From NCBI GenBank assembly GCA_013334965.1, contig JAAXWO010000003.1:124001-188000 (forward strand): a stretch of 64,000 bases of DNA, read 5' to 3'. The notes below the pieces were generated by a model that worked only from the letters and a program-made list of their open reading frames with translations, ran no database searches and was not told the DNA's origin. Source of the stretch: Chlorobiaceae bacterium (GTDB lineage Bacteria; Bacteroidota; Chlorobiia; Chlorobiales; Chlorobiaceae). A program made the translations under genes and the position numbers. Below, piece by piece: positions 19,496-31,200 of the stretch; the stretch's first letter is position 1, and every line of letters begins with the position of its first letter.

Positions 19496-22400
19496 CTACT
19501 CTTTTTTCTCCTTTTTCATGAGCACGTGATCCATGAACTGGCTCCAGGTGTGGAACTTCTCACGGTAAGAGACGCTTACACCCCAGTTCTGCGTCGGTTT
19601 CTGAAGATTGGAGTAGGCGGCGTCGTTGTTGTTCATGCCGTAGGAGCGGAAAGCCTCGATGTAAACCTTCGGATTGACGCGATACTCGATCTTCTGCGAC
19701 GATCCGTAGTAGTTCGTCGTCGTATTGGTTTTCGAACTGGTGGGCGTGCTGCCGGTGCCGATGAGCCTGATCTTTCCGTTGGTTCCCGGTACCAGCATGG
19801 CGAAGTAGAGCTCCAGCCCGCTCAGGTTGCCGTTGGTTCCCGTACCGAGGTTGACGTTGAAGCTCTCCAGTCCGGCGACGTCCTGAACGATGCTCGACAA
19901 CTGGGAGGAAAGCATGCCGCTTCCCGCAGAGACCCCGACGCTCGACACAGGGATGTTGCCGCCTGCCGCCTGCCGTTCAGGATTGAGGTACCACTGCCTC
20001 GAAAAGAGCATGGAGACGACGTTAAGGTCGGCGTTGGGATCGATATGGCTCGTATAGCGTCCGATCATGTTCATGGCGGAATATGGCTGGGTGTCGTCGT
20101 TCAGGTAGTATCCCATGCGCACGTTCGGGGCGTCCAGCGTGCCGCTGACAGCGATGAGCAGCTTGACTTTATCCCGCTCACCGGTCTGGGCGTCATATGC
20201 CGAAACCTGTTTGCCGCCGTAGATGTTCTCCAGGCGGCCGTCCCTGATCTCCTCATTGTTCCAGACCACCCTGCCGCCGTCGTCCAGGTCGAAACTCGAA
20301 TTGGAGAAGGTGTATTTGCCGCCGATGATGTCCACGGAACCATACAGGCTGAAGCGCTGATCGACCTTGTTGACCACGAGCGACAGGTTGTTGATGGATG
20401 ATTCGATCCGTTCCCCCCTGATGCGGTCGAAAATCATGGTGCCTTTCAGCGGCTCGTTGCAGTTGAGCTTCAGGTTCCTGATCTGGAGGATGTCGAGCAG
20501 GTTGTAATTGAACTGCGGATAGCCTGCGGGCTTCGCTTTCGCCTTTACCAATGTATTGGCCACAGGCCTTCGCGGCACGAATTCGATGAATTTCTCCACT
20601 CCGATATACTTCGCGCTTTCGTTGGACCCCTTTCGATACAGGCTGAAATCTGCCGACGTCAGCGTGAGTTCGCCCTCAGCAGTCGGAGCGGTCAGCTCAC
20701 CGTAAAAGAGCAGGTTTTCAGTCGATCCGGTGATGGTGCCGAACGACGTATCGTCCTTCAGGTCCTTTTTGTTGTAGAGCATCAGGTTCCGGAAGGTGCC
20801 GCCGAGGTTGACCGACCTGGGGTTGAGACCTTCGAGTCTGATCAGGCCGCTGATCGTGCCTGTCCCCTGGAGGCTGTCCCTGACCTTGATGCTGCCGAGG
20901 TCTATCCTTGAGGGCGTGCCGGTCACTTCGCCGTTGATGCGGTATGCGACCTGCGTAGGCGCTATCCGCAGCTTCGTGTCGTTCAGGCGGGTCGTCAGGA
21001 ATATGTCAGGTCTCGGCATGGTGCCGCTGATGCGTATATCCGTCGGGATGATGCCCTCGGCATAGTCGAAAAGCGGTACGACGTAGGCGATGAACCTCGC
21101 CGACAGGTCGTCCGAATGGAAAGATGCCTGCAACGGGAGGTTTTCCGGTATGCTAACCTCGAAAGGGGAGAAGTTCATATGCAGCGGAATTGAGCCGGAA
21201 CCGCGTATCGTGTTGAATGAGGGGCCTTTATTCCCTCCGGCCGCAGCAGGTGACGTGTAGCTGTCGAAGTCGAAGCGCAGGCGATCCCCGGAATGGCCTG
21301 CCGTCATGCGGATGGTGCCGATCTTCATCTCGTCGTAGGCGACATCGTTGCCTTTCAGTTCGAATTCGCTCGTTTTGGAGCCCGGCGCACCGCTGACCGA
21401 AATGAGGCCGTTGGCGCGGCCAGAAAGGGGGTTCAACTTCGGGTCGAGCAGCAGATGCCTCATTTCTGCAAGATCGATGTTCGACAAGGTGCAGCGGAAG
21501 GTTCCCGGCATCGTGCTGCTGAGCAAGCCGTCGAGTTCCACCGACTGGTTGCCCTTGCTGAACCTGAAGCGGTTGAACCTCGAATAGGCAGGAGCGAGAT
21601 CCACCGTAGTGCCTGGTGCGGTCATCCAGATCCCCTGCGGGCTCGACAGCTGGAGCTTGTCGACGGTCACTGTGGCCGACTGACCTGACCGCAGCGCCCG
21701 GAACGCCGCCGTAAGCTTCTGCTCGAACTGCGGCATGGCAAGATCCATGGAGGTGGTGAGCAACCCCTTGTCGAACGACGAGACGAGATGCAGGCTTTTA
21801 AGCTCCTTCCCGGCGACGCTCATCGACGCAGCACTACCCGAGAGCGAAGCCGAAGAGACTCCGCCCGCTCCGCACTTCATTTCACCCTTCATCGCGGCAT
21901 TGGACATGCTGAACGAGGGGCCGTTGGAAAGCCACCCTATGCCGATGTCGGCATCGAGCGAGAGCACCCCGCCCGAACATGCCCCCTTGCCTGAAGCGTT
22001 GCCCTGGAACTGAAGCTCCTTCACCGGAAGGAGCGGTCTCAGGGGCGCAAGGTCGCGAACGCTCACCCTGTAGCTGAAGGCATACGGGAGCTCCGACTGG
22101 GTCGCCGCTACGGACTGGGAAAGGCCGAACTCCTTTGAAACACAGGATGACGCCTGCCGGATCGAACCCATGACCTGGGTCAGCGAAGCGCTACCCTGCA
22201 TGGAGAGATCAATGGCGTCGCTTGTGAGCGTGATCGATGAGGAGGTCGGCGACTGTACGATGCTTGCCGAAACGGGCGATCGATCCCTGATCTGGAATTC
22301 GTTGATCGTCGACGGTGCGAACGCCATGTTCGCCTTGATGTTGAGGGTCGACGGGTCGAATCCCTGGCCCTTCATCTCAAAGGAGCCGTTGAGGTCGCTC

Positions 22401-24061
22401 TTGAACTCCGGTGATGCGGCGACCTTCGACAGGTCAAGCCTTTTTACCCTACCACCGAGCTGATATGAGGGAACTTCCGATGAAAAATCGATGGTGCCTG
22501 CCAGAACGATGCCTGACCCGTCCGTATGTTGCAGGTCGGTCGAAAGATCGAGCTTCCTGCCGCTGAAATCAAGGACGATCGATCCTGAAGAGAGCTGCTG
22601 CTGTTGCCAGAATGCACTCTTTACCGTGGATTCGATGCGTCCGGATTCGACACCGTCGGCTCCGAAGTCGCCCCGGAACGATCCTGAACCGGAAAAGCCG
22701 CTTTTTACCTTTTCGATTCCGATAAGCCGGTGCGGTTCGATTTTGTCGACCGTAAACTTGCCGTCGGCCATATACCGGCCTTCCGACCTGCGAGCAGTCT
22801 CAAACTCCACCGATCCTTCGCCGATAGCGGTTTTAAAAGCCATATCGGTCAGCCATCTGTCGAGCCGTCCCCTCAACTTGCCGTTGAACTCGACGCCTCC
22901 CGCATCCCTCGCAAGTTTATTATACCGTTCATCCTTCAGCAAGCGGTCGAGAAATCCGGAAGATAGTTTCGACTTGTCGAACTGCAGTTGGAACGACAGG
23001 TTCTTTTTGTCGAGTACGTTGAGCATCTCACCCTTGAACGCAATGCGGCTGTCGCCATGTTCGAAGGTTACCGGCAGGATCTGCAGGTCCGAGAGGGAGC
23101 CCTTGGCGTCGCCCTTCAAGCGGTAAACACCTGCAGGAAACGACGGCATTGGATAAAAGCGGTTCAGGTCGTCGGTATGGAGAGTGACGGATTCGACATG
23201 CACGAACGCCTGGTTTTTCAGGACACTCTCGGTCGAAATGCCCGAAAAGAGGTCAAGGCCATCCATCGATACTGATAGTTTGACGCTGCTTTTGTCGGTT
23301 TCGAGGTCGAGTCCGATCAGTTCGCTGCGAACCGATGAAAGCGCCAGCGATCCTGCACCCTTTCTCAGGACAAACCCCCGGTCCGGCATCGTGAACTGCA
23401 TCTGGTCGATCGATCCCATGAACTGGTATTTCGCGACGAAAACTTTCGACATGTCGAGGCTGAACTCCCTGAGCTCGTAAGCCGGTGCGTTGTTCGGCAC
23501 CCATGTCAAAGAGCCTTTCCTGACGCTCAGGTGTCGGGAGCGAAACTTTCCGATGGCAAGCACTTCAGGCCTGTCCGGATGCCTTTTCGAGAAAATTGAT
23601 TCGAGGTTGAGGTGGCCGTTGTCGTGCTGGACAACGCGTCCCCTGAACCCCTCGACCTCGACATCCTTGAAGGAAAGCACGGTGATCCTCGGCTTGAGGA
23701 GCGCGAGGAAATTGAATTTCAGCCTTATTTGTTGAGCGGTAACCGCAGGCTCTTTCGCCCCGTCTTCGTAAATGGCCGGAGCGACGATGGTTACCTTGTC
23801 GGGGAACCGAAGCTGCATCTCCCGCATTTCGAGCCTGCCCAGGTACTCATCGTTGAACAGCGCGAGAATCTGCTGCCTGGCGATAAGGTCGAACGTACCG
23901 GTGTTGAGGACGAACGCGGTGATCACGACGAGAGCCAGGATGGCCGCCGAAACGGCAGCCATGATGAGCAACGTGTATTTCTTAGCTTTTTCCACCACTT
24001 TGCCCGGGGCAGTAAAGGTGAACGATGGTTTCAATGATGCCAGTCGTCGATCGACCTTCAA
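19496..24061 (-). CDS. tamB: TamB-like translocation/assembly module (DUF490, AsmA-like repeats)
   Basis: A 1521-residue envelope protein. One membrane segment near the N-terminus (about 28-50, [20 protein letters not shown]) is followed by an extremely long periplasmic beta-rich stretch. The end is a C-terminal DUF490/TamB domain of about 300 residues with [28 protein letters not shown] and [16 protein letters not shown]. TamB and related AsmA-like proteins bridge the inner and outer membranes and are linked to outer-membrane protein insertion and phospholipid transport. No TamA/Omp85 gene is in the window. The first ATG lies 80 bases inside rfaE2; a later start would lose the cytoplasmic head but keep the membrane segment. 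The family is clear; the cargo is not known. Confidence 0.9.
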   Translation of the reverse strand: MKVDRRLASLKPSFTFTAPGKVVEKAKKYTLLIMAAVSAAILALVVITAFVLNTGTFDLIARQQILALFNDEYLGRLEMREMQLRFPDKVTIVAPAIYEDGAKEPAVTAQQIRLKFNFLALLKPRITVLSFKDVEVEGFRGRVVQHDNGHLNLESIFSKRHPDRPEVLAIGKFRSRHLSVRKGSLTWVPNNAPAYELREFSLDMSKVFVAKYQFMGSIDQMQFTMPDRGFVLRKGAGSLALSSVRSELIGLDLETDKSSVKLSVSMDGLDLFSGISTESVLKNQAFVHVESVTLHTDDLNRFYPMPSFPAGVYRLKGDAKGSLSDLQILPVTFEHGDSRIAFKGEMLNVLDKKNLSFQLQFDKSKLSSGFLDRLLKDERYNKLARDAGGVEFNGKLRGRLDRWLTDMAFKTAIGEGSVEFETARRSEGRYMADGKFTVDKIEPHRLIGIEKVKSGFSGSGSFRGDFGADGVESGRIESTVKSAFWQQQQLSSGSIVLDFSGRKLDLSTDLQHTDGSGIVLAGTIDFSSEVPSYQLGGRVKRLDLSKVAASPEFKSDLNGSFEMKGQGFDPSTLNIKANMAFAPSTINEFQIRDRSPVSASIVQSPTSSSITLTSDAIDLSMQGSASLTQVMGSIRQASSCVSKEFGLSQSVAATQSELPYAFSYRVSVRDLAPLRPLLPVKELQFQGNASGKGACSGGVLSLDADIGIGWLSNGPSFSMSNAAMKGEMKCGAGGVSSASLSGSAASMSVAGKELKSLHLVSSFDKGLLTTSMDLAMPQFEQKLTAAFRALRSGQSATVTVDKLQLSSPQGIWMTAPGTTVDLAPAYSRFNRFRFSKGNQSVELDGLLSSTMPGTFRCTLSNIDLAEMRHLLLDPKLNPLSGRANGLISVSGAPGSKTSEFELKGNDVAYDEMKIGTIRMTAGHSGDRLRFDFDSYTSPAAAGGNKGPSFNTIRGSGSIPLHMNFSPFEVSIPENLPLQASFHSDDLSARFIAYVVPLFDYAEGIIPTDIRISGTMPRPDIFLTTRLNDTKLRIAPTQVAYRINGEVTGTPSRIDLGSIKVRDSLQGTGTISGLIRLEGLNPRSVNLGGTFRNLMLYNKKDLKDDTSFGTITGSTENLLFYGELTAPTAEGELTLTSADFSLYRKGSNESAKYIGVEKFIEFVPRRPVANTLVKAKAKPAGYPQFNYNLLDILQIRNLKLNCNEPLKGTMIFDRIRGERIESSINNLSLVVNKVDQRFSLYGSVDIIGGKYTFSNSSFDLDDGGRVVWNNEEIRDGRLENIYGGKQVSAYDAQTGERDKVKLLIAVSGTLDAPNVRMGYYLNDDTQPYSAMNMIGRYTSHIDPNADLNVVSMLFSRQWYLNPERQAAGGNIPVSSVGVSAGSGMLSSQLSSIVQDVAGLESFNVNLGTGTNGNLSGLELYFAMLVPGTNGKIRLIGTGSTPTSSKTNTTTNYYGSSQKIEYRVNPKVYIEAFRSYGMNNNDAAYSNLQKPTQNWGVSVSYREKFHTWSQFMDHVLMKKEKKE

Positions 24062-24485
24062 GCAGCGGCACGGTCAGTACCGCCCCTCCATGACTGAGGA
24101 CAGCCGATGCGCCGGCTATTTTGTCGACAGACCAGTCTGCACCCTTGACCAGGATATCCGGCAGCAGCAGGGTGATCAGCTTCTCGGGCGTATCGTCGTC
24201 GAAAAAGGTGACGGCATCAACCACGGCGAGCGCGGCGAGCACTTCAGCCCGGTCATCTTCCTGCGACACAGGCCTGTTCGGCCCTTTCAGCCTTCTGACC
24301 GATGCGTCGGTGTTCAGTCCGACCACCAATCTGTCGCCGAGGCTGCGGGCGGCCTTGAGGTAGCGTACGTGGCCGGCATGGAGAATATCGAAACATCCGT
24401 TGGTGAATACGACCTTTTTCCCTTCCGACTGCCAGTTCCGGACTTTCAGGAGAACCTCTTCGTGGGAGAGCTGTTTGGGCTGCAT
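23982..24485 (-). CDS. rfaE2: D-glycero-beta-D-manno-heptose 1-phosphate adenylyltransferase
   Basis: Nucleotidyltransferase (cytidylyltransferase-like fold) that makes ADP-D-glycero-beta-D-manno-heptose for lipopolysaccharide core. The motif [20 protein letters not shown] includes the HxGH nucleotide-binding motif, and [16 protein letters not shown] and [17 protein letters not shown] are typical of the HldE C-terminal domain. At 167 residues it is the stand-alone form (RfaE2/HldC), without the N-terminal kinase. The kinase and epimerase partners are not in the window. It is the first gene of the minus-strand run and overlaps tamB by 80 bases in a different frame. Confidence 0.93.
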   Translation of the reverse strand: MQPKQLSHEEVLLKVRNWQSEGKKVVFTNGCFDILHAGHVRYLKAARSLGDRLVVGLNTDASVRRLKGPNRPVSQEDDRAEVLAALAVVDAVTFFDDDTPEKLITLLLPDILVKGADWSVDKIAGASAVLSHGGAVLTVPLLEGRSTTGIIETIVHLYCPGQSGGKS

Positions 24486-24853
24486 ATATCCTTCGGGATC
24501 TTCATGTTGGCGTAATTACTTTTAGATAAGAAATATAATGCGGATTATTCACTCGGGGACCCGCTGAAATTTGTCGCAGGTCAAGCGCCGCCTCATGTTT
24601 CTCATTGATACTCCTGCCGTACTATTCATCGTGACGGCTTGTGTCTGTTTCGGAAAGGACGGAAGGGCCCCGAAACTCCGGACATTTGTAAATCCGTATC
24701 GATATGGATACTCTTCAGGATAACCGGGTGGCTAAGCTCGCCCGCAACGACCGGAATAAAAGGCGGCCTGCCGGTATTGGAACACATGTAACAATGCAAA
24801 GGGCTTGATGTCATGAGCCCGGGAAGAGGAAACATCTACCGATTTGAAATACT
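24486..24853. other. Intergenic stretch, no gene recognised
   Basis: About 370 bases between the divergent rfaE2 gene and the 160-residue unknown protein. The one ORF here (24626-24835, minus) has no recognisable features. The promoter for rfaE2 must lie here, but no clear -35/-10 pair or terminator could be named with confidence. Confidence 0.5.
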
Positions 24854-25336
24854 ATGATGGTGCTTGAAAAAGTGACATTCCACTACAACGAAACAGAAGA
24901 CCGCATTTGCATGCTGGCCGATGTTGTAGGCGGGGAAAAAGTGGTTTTCTGGTTTACGCAACGCTTCAGCCGGCGTATCGGCACTGCCTTGTGCTCATAC
25001 TGCGAGAATTCCGGACGTGACTCGTCTGTTGTCGACAAACCCCTGATGCTTTCCTGCCAGCAGCGGGAAGCTGAGTGGGCCAACAGCTCTTCCGAGCCGG
25101 TCAAGGTGGAGAACTCGTCCCGGTCGTTTTTTCCGGATAGGGTAGACCTTACCTTTTCCCCCGAAAGGGTTCAGATGCGATTTCCATTGAAGGGCGGGGA
25201 GGTCGCCGTCATACCGTTTAACCAGACAGAGCTTCGTCAATGGCTCTCCATTCTCTACCGGACATTCCACCTGGCGGAATGGTCCACCGATACCTGGCCG
25301 GACTGGCTGAAGCAGGACGGTCCTGTCAATAACTGA
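24854..25336 (+). CDS. Unknown 160-residue protein, paralogue A
   Basis: Not a family I recognise. It is clearly homologous over its whole length to the protein at 35776-36258, also 160 residues. Shared blocks are VLxKVT at the start, EDRIxM, GGExxVFWxT, SCxQREAEW in the middle, a P..V.L segment, and ELRQWL..I...F..A.W..D.WP.W at the end. The fold looks like mixed beta strands with a helical QREAEW segment. There is no signal peptide or membrane segment, so it is probably cytoplasmic. It lies at the left edge of the surface island and is convergent with an XRE regulator gene (24 bases between stops). Function is unknown; association with the giant surface protein is inferred from position only. 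Confidence 0.75.
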   Translation: MMVLEKVTFHYNETEDRICMLADVVGGEKVVFWFTQRFSRRIGTALCSYCENSGRDSSVVDKPLMLSCQQREAEWANSSSEPVKVENSSRSFFPDRVDLTFSPERVQMRFPLKGGEVAVIPFNQTELRQWLSILYRTFHLAEWSTDTWPDWLKQDGPVNN

Positions 25337-25360
25337 AAACGCCTTCGGGATGAATTGCGC

Positions 25361-25651
25361 TCACGAGGACTCTGCCATACCCGGGGTTTCAAGCAGGGAG
25401 CCGTTGCTTGACAAGGATGGTATCGGCAGGCTGGCCATCAGTGCATGCATGGGGACATTCAGAGCAGCGCTGATCCTGACATAATTGAGAAGCGTGATGT
25501 TTTTTTCCCCGCGTTCCACCATTCCTATATATGTCCTGTGAAGTCCGGCTACCTCAGCGAGCTTCTCCTGGGATAACCCCTGCCTTACCCGTTCGGTACG
25601 AATGATCCTGCCGATGAGAAGAGGTATGTTGTTGTGTTCAGGCATAGGCAT
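25361..25651 (-). CDS. XRE-family helix-turn-helix regulator
   Basis: A 96-residue DNA-binding protein consisting almost wholly of a Cro/C1-type HTH: IGRIIRTERVRQGLSQEKLAEVAGLHRTYIGMVERGEKNITLLNYVRISAALNVP, at about residues 11-66. LSQEKLAEVAGLHRTYIGMVERG is the canonical turn-recognition pair. The C-terminal tail of about 30 residues is Ser/Pro-rich without a ligand domain. Such small proteins act as local repressors or activators. Its targets cannot be read from the sequence, but it is the only obvious transcription factor in the surface island. Confidence 0.9.
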   Translation of the reverse strand: MPMPEHNNIPLLIGRIIRTERVRQGLSQEKLAEVAGLHRTYIGMVERGEKNITLLNYVRISAALNVPMHALMASLPIPSLSSNGSLLETPGMAESS

Positions 25652-26000
25652 AAAAGAGTAGAATCATATACCGACATGGTTCACACTATGATCAACTACG
25701 GCACTGTTACGCAGTGAATACGGTGTGCCAAATCCATTCACAGATAAGATACGCTATTAATAATATACATCGCAAGAGGGATGAGCTACATTATTGGCGC
25801 CATGGCACTCAATTACGTGATAAAGGAGAGAAATGCTACGGCAGCAGAGTAATGGGTGAGGTAGTGGATGTAATTCCATTGAGCTTGTCGTTAAATGAAA
25901 TTACGCGGAACGCTGTGCCCCCTGTTCAAGACGGAGTGTGGAAAGAAAGGAGTATTTCCCAAAAGTCAGGATGATGCCGGTGTGTCGCAATATCGGGAGC

Positions 26001-26140
26001 GAGGCTGTCTCAGTGGTATGGACTGAGATAGCCTTGCTGCGTTTTTAACGGAGGTCGGGTTTTCCATACCCCATTATCCTCGAACAGCGAGGATCCGGAT
26101 GATGGGTCTTTTGAGACAACCTGGCGCTCCCGGGGTTAGG
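26001..26140. repeat. Dispersed intergenic repeat, short copy (family 2)
   Basis: It begins GAGGCTGTCTCAG, passes GGTTTTCCATACCCCATTATCC and ends TGAGACAACCTGGCGCTCCC, matching both ends and the middle of the copy at 6211-6442 in the same order but lacking about 90 internal bases. It lies just past the acyltransferase stop. The 350 bases between the XRE gene and this repeat hold only one GTG-started 86-codon ORF, which I do not accept as a gene. Confidence 0.72.
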
Positions 26141-26152
26141 TGTTGGCGGTAT

Positions 26153-27244
26153 TTAAGGCGCCTGGCGACGAAACCGCTCTTTCAGTCGAAGGAAGGGTCG
26201 TTCTATGAGGCGCCATGAAAAGAGTGAAAACCCCAACGTCAGCAGTGCGGCCAGCACAGCCTGTTGCGGCTTTGAAAACGGGGTTTTCTGTAAAAACCAC
26301 AATATCGGGTAATGCCAGAGGTAGATCCCGTAAGAGATGCTGCCCAGCCAGGCCAGAGGCTTTGCACTCAGTATCGAGCTGAGTATGCCTTCAGGAACCG
26401 ACACAAGCTCAAGAATGATCAATGCCGTGGCAAATTCGGCGGCCCCGAATTGCCATATATATAAAGGCGGCTGTTGCCAGTCGGCTTTGTTGGCCATGAT
26501 CGCAACGGTGAAGAGGGCAATCGAAAGGGTCGCCGAGGATACAAGCCGTGACTGTTTCCATGATTTGAGAGCCCCTGCATTCAGGAGTGAGGCAAGCAGG
26601 CATCCTGTGAGCAGCATGTCGGCCCTGCAGTCAAGGCCATTATAAAGCCGGTCCCAGCTCGCTCCGGCATAAAGAAGGTACACACGCCATCCCCATGACA
26701 GGGCCAATGAGATTCCGATAACGAAGGATCGATACCTCATGGACAGTCCTGAGATGATCATGAGAAGAATCGGCCATAACAGGTAGAACTGCTCCTCGAT
26801 TGCAAGTGACCAGGTATGTCCCAGAATTTCCGGACGATGAAGGCCAAGCGCTCTTGTCCAGTTGGAAGAGTAGAAGAGTGCGATCATCGCGTCCTGAAAC
26901 TGGCGCGCGATGTCGTTCGGGCTCCTGAAATAAAATATGCTGAATGCGAGAAAGGTCAAAAGCATGAAGACAAGGCCGGGCATGAGCCTTAAAATCCTGC
27001 GCATATAGAAATAGCCGAGGCCCGACGGGAATCGGTTCCGGTTCTCCTGCAGAAGCAGTATGGTTATCAGGAATCCGCTCAGGACAAAAAAAATGTCCAC
27101 CCCTATGAATCCGCCGGAAAATCCGGGGATATCGGCATGAAAGAGGAATACCAGTGAAACAGCAATGCCTCTGAGGCCATCGAGAGCAGCGTTATGTTGC
27201 TTTAAGAGGCAGGGTTGTGCTGGAGAGTGCTGCATAGATTCCAT
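26153..27244 (-). CDS. Membrane acyltransferase, OafA/YrhL type (Acyltransferase 3)
   Basis: Integral inner-membrane enzyme of 363 residues with about ten hydrophobic segments, which adds acyl (often acetyl) groups to surface sugars. Family signatures are LDGLRGIAVSLVFLFHADIPGFSGGFIGVDIFFVLSGFLIT at the N-terminus, with the proposed catalytic histidine in FLFHA, then YFYMRRILRLMPGLV and HTWSLAIEEQFYLLWP. It has only the membrane domain, not the periplasmic SGNH domain of longer relatives. It is transcribed away from the giant surface gene and might modify glycans made by the neighbouring genes, but this is inference from location. Confidence 0.9.
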   Translation of the reverse strand: MESMQHSPAQPCLLKQHNAALDGLRGIAVSLVFLFHADIPGFSGGFIGVDIFFVLSGFLITILLLQENRNRFPSGLGYFYMRRILRLMPGLVFMLLTFLAFSIFYFRSPNDIARQFQDAMIALFYSSNWTRALGLHRPEILGHTWSLAIEEQFYLLWPILLMIISGLSMRYRSFVIGISLALSWGWRVYLLYAGASWDRLYNGLDCRADMLLTGCLLASLLNAGALKSWKQSRLVSSATLSIALFTVAIMANKADWQQPPLYIWQFGAAEFATALIILELVSVPEGILSSILSAKPLAWLGSISYGIYLWHYPILWFLQKTPFSKPQQAVLAALLTLGFSLFSWRLIERPFLRLKERFRRQAP

Positions 27245-28283
27245 GAACCTCTTGTTAAGGCGCTGGGGGAGATGAGTGCCGGCTCAGCGGATAAACACCA
27301 ATAGTCACAAAAGTTAAGATAACAGCGACGAATAACCAACCGGGTACTGAATGGGGACGCGGAGTGATAGTCGTTCAATTCATGGAGATCAGTTGCGACG
27401 CGAACATGGGGTAATGGAGGTGATCAGCCCGAACTGGAAATGGCGCATTGGGCAAAAGGATTGAGGAGGCGTGGGTGAGGCCTTGCCGGGGCCCGTGAGC
27501 TTCATGCTTGTGCCTGGCGAACTTGGTGATCGTATATATTACGCTAAAGGGCGTAATTGTGTGGCGGAGGATTGAAACTGGGAAGCTAAAAGAGGATTTT
27601 ACGTAAACAATTTGACAAGAAAACAGGCGTTAGAGTAGGGGGGAAGTATAATGGGGGTGGGTTTAAGCCTGAAAATTGTATATTCACAAGAAATTGTTCA
27701 CAATTGTAAATGGCAATACTTACAGTGCGATTAATAGTGCGTAATCGACACGTTTGACTTGGCTGCTGCGGCAGTTTGAGCCGAACGCCGCTAATTATGT
27801 GCGTATTGGGGGGGAATAAATGTGATTATGATGTAATATTAGTCAAATGATATTAATAGTATGTTGAAGTATTGTGGGATGTAAAGTATTCTAATGAATG
27901 GAAAATTGCGCTGGCCTTTGTTCATAATGGTTAAGTAAGCACTGATGGCCTTTTTCAGGTTGTGTGGAGATATCTATAATTAGCCCTTATGCTATTGATA
28001 GTATGTGGCTATTCCGCATTCTTATGATTACTATTACGCTTATAAAAAAGTATTTCCGTGTAAGTGCTTCGTTATAATGCGGTTGGTTGGTCTCAAAGTC
28101 GGAGTTAATTCCTTTTTTTGACTTCCATATGAAGTATTGTACAGGTACAGTTAGATTCGCTCAGGCATTGCCTATCTGCTGGGTTTGTCGGTGAAGCATG
28201 AGTGGTTTAATAAACAAGAGCATATATAAAGATTAGCTATAACATACAGCAACAGCTGAAACAAAAAACAAAGGAGTCATAAG
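27245..28283. other. AT-rich 1 kb leader between divergent genes
   Basis: No ORF of note on either strand. The stretch is visibly richer in A+T than its surroundings from about 27.5 kb onward (for example GTAATATTAGTCAAATGATA). It separates the acyltransferase from the giant surface gene and presumably carries the promoter and a long 5' untranslated region of the latter. I could not assign a specific promoter, riboswitch or operator. Confidence 0.55.
28271..28276 (+). promoter_or_regulatory. Strong ribosome binding site of the giant surface gene
   Basis: AAGGAG lies seven bases before the ATG at 28284. It is one of the best Shine-Dalgarno matches in the window and fixes the start, as expected for an abundant surface protein. 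Confidence 0.8.
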
Positions 28284-31200
28284 ATGGCTTTACAGGGATT
28301 TAATGAATCGTATTACCTCAGCGCGAAGCTGCTTCAGTTGCATTCGCTTGGTCAGAATCTGGACGTGACGACTCCTGCGCAGTTGAAGGTGGTGCTGGCA
28401 GGTTACGGGTTCACGCCGGAGTCACACTATATGACCTGGGGTTATAAGGAGAATCTGCCTCCGAACGAATATTTCAATGCCTACGAGTATATCACGGCAA
28501 AGGCTGAGCAGCTTCATGCCAACGCTCCGCTGAGCTATCCTACCATTGAGGATGCCAAGGCTGCGTTCAAACTTGCATGGCCAGGCGATGCATACCAGCA
28601 CTATCTCCAGTTCGGCGCCTTTGAAGGTATCAACCCTTCAGATTCGTTCGACGAGTGGGCTTACCTGGGCGACAAGCTTGCGCTGCTGCAGGCCAACAGC
28701 TCAACCCACGATGCGTGGGTCGGCAAGACAACTGCGGATCTGCTTGACTACTTCCATGGCGTCGGCTTGACTCCTCTTACCCACTTCATCCAGTACGGAC
28801 AGGGCGAAGGCTTGCACGCGACGGCTGTTGCTGCAACCTACGAGCTTACCGCAGGCGCTGCGAGCGTAAATGAAGGCGGTACGATCGTATTCACCCTCGA
28901 CACTACCCACGTTCCTGCAGGCACCTCTCTTAACTATACCCTCACCGGTATAGAGGCAAGCCGTATCGACGGTGGTTTACTGAACGGTACGGTGACGGTC
29001 ACCGCCGACGGTACTGCTACCATTACCGTTAAGGTTCTTGAGAACCACTTTACCGATGGTACCGACACCTTGGGCGTATCGGTCAACGGCGGCGCAGCAA
29101 CTGCATCGGTAACCGTTAACGATACATCGGTTACACCTCCGCAGGTTCTGACGATTCTGAACGACGACGTTATCAACGCTCTGGCCAGCGACATGCTGAT
29201 CACCGGTGTGGTGAGTGACGACGCACGCTGGACCTCAACATTGAACGCCGGTGACGCGATTCATGGCAATCCAGCTTTCGACAACACATTGCGCGTGACT
29301 GCCGAAGGTGAGGCTCCTCATGTGGATGGCTTCACGATGGACGGTGTTCAGACGCTTGAAGTGCGCTCATACACATCGACAAGTATGGAGCCTTCTCCGT
29401 TGACCGTTCATGGCCTTTCCCTTGGTCTCATGAATGTGACCGGCCTTGAGAAAGTTGTGTCGGATAACTCGACTGGCGATATCTCACTGAATTACGTGCA
29501 GAATATCGTTGACCTTGAGCTTAACGCACAGAACAATCCGATCGCTGTTGATGTTCACTATATCGCTGATGCGGTAGCAGGTGATAACGATACACAGAAT
29601 ATCGCGCTCGACAATTTCGCTGGAAATATTTCTGTTGGCGATTCATCACACTACGGGATTGAGAACGTGGCAATCACGACCAGCGGCCGCTCGTCTGATA
29701 TCAATCTGTACAGCAATGATATCAATGCGATTTCCATCGCTGGTAGCGCTGACCTCACGTTGGAAGTGGATGGCAGCCAGCTTACAACAGTTGACGCACA
29801 TACTTTTGCCCACAACCTGGATCTGACGGCTGACCTGGATACCGACAGTTCGGTTGTTACCAGCAGCGGTGACGATTACCTCGATCTAACGATTTATGGT
29901 GACGGAACGGCTGTAATCAACGCTGGAGAGGGAGACAATTCGGTTTATGCCCTCGAGAACTCCAGTGTCGCAGGTATTGACATCACAACAGGTGCAGGTG
30001 ACGACACCATCGTTGTTTATGAACTTGACAATGAGGATGAGACCACAGTTACGGTTCATGCAGGCAATGGGCACAACGTGATTGGTGTTTATGGCGATGT
30101 TTTTGATAACTACACCTACACGCTCGCATCATCGATAACCGGCGGAAGCGGTGTTGATAATGTAACAATTGGCGTCGGCGGTGGATTGGCGACAAGCCAG
30201 ACAGAGGTAGACGGCTACTCTGCTGACCAGTGGGGTTCAGTAGCTCTTGGAGATGGAGAGGGCGGTGTCGTTGATGAACAGTTCATTGGTGGTCCTATCG
30301 GTAACACGCTTGACGTTAGTGGCAGCATTTATGGTATTGTTACTGCTGGAAAAGATAATGATATCGTGCATGTCGGCGGCCCTATCGTCATAGAATCCAT
30401 ACAGAATACCTTCAGCAACTACGAAGACATCGGTTCAGTCTATGATGATGGTGAAGGACACATTATCTACAGCGATGATGATCTTAACTACATCAGCCCT
30501 GAGGGCGGATTGACAACCAACCCAGACATCGATCACGTTATTACCAGTGCCAACATTAATCTTGGCGATGGAGATAACCAGATTTTCGTTGGTGATGACA
30601 TCAACGGTAATGCGGTCGTCGTTCTTGGCAATGGTGGAAACTATGTCGAAGTCGGCAACGATATTCAGGGCGCCTCATCGGTGACCTTCGGCGATGGTAA
30701 CAACACCCTGATTGTACACGATGACGTTCGTGAAGATGCGACAATCGCCTTCGGCAATGGCAGCAACGATGTCTCTGTGGACAATGACATCTACGATAAC
30801 GCATCGTTCACCTTCGGTAACGGCAGCAATACCCTCGAATCCGATGGCATTTCTGATGCAGCATCGCTCACCTTCGGTGACGGCGCCAACGATGTTACTG
30901 TTTATGGCGATGTGGAGGATAATGCCACGTTGACCTTCGGCGACGGTGCAAATACGTTGGATCTCCATGGAGGATATGACTTCAATGGCGATAACGATGG
31001 AGTAGGCGTCGTAGTGGAGTTCGGTAACGGTGGAAATACCATCAATGCTGACGCACTCTATTATACGACCCTCACTTCCGGTTCAGGCGACGATACGCTG
31101 GATCTTTCCTCCGGCGGTGACCTTATGAATGACAGCCATGTCGATCTTGGAGCAGGAGCAGACACGCTCATCGTCGCTGGTGGTTATTATAGCTGGGCAG

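Noticed and set aside
24626-24835. 69-codon minus ORF upstream of paralogue A
   Set aside because: No start context, no recognised features, and it lies in an intergenic gap.
25714-25974. 86-codon ORF (GTG start) between the XRE gene and the repeat
   Set aside because: No ribosome site, no recognisable domain, irregular composition; not supported as a gene.
26001-26140. Insertion sequence
   Set aside because: The element is too short, has no transposase and no clear terminal inverted repeat or target duplication was seen.
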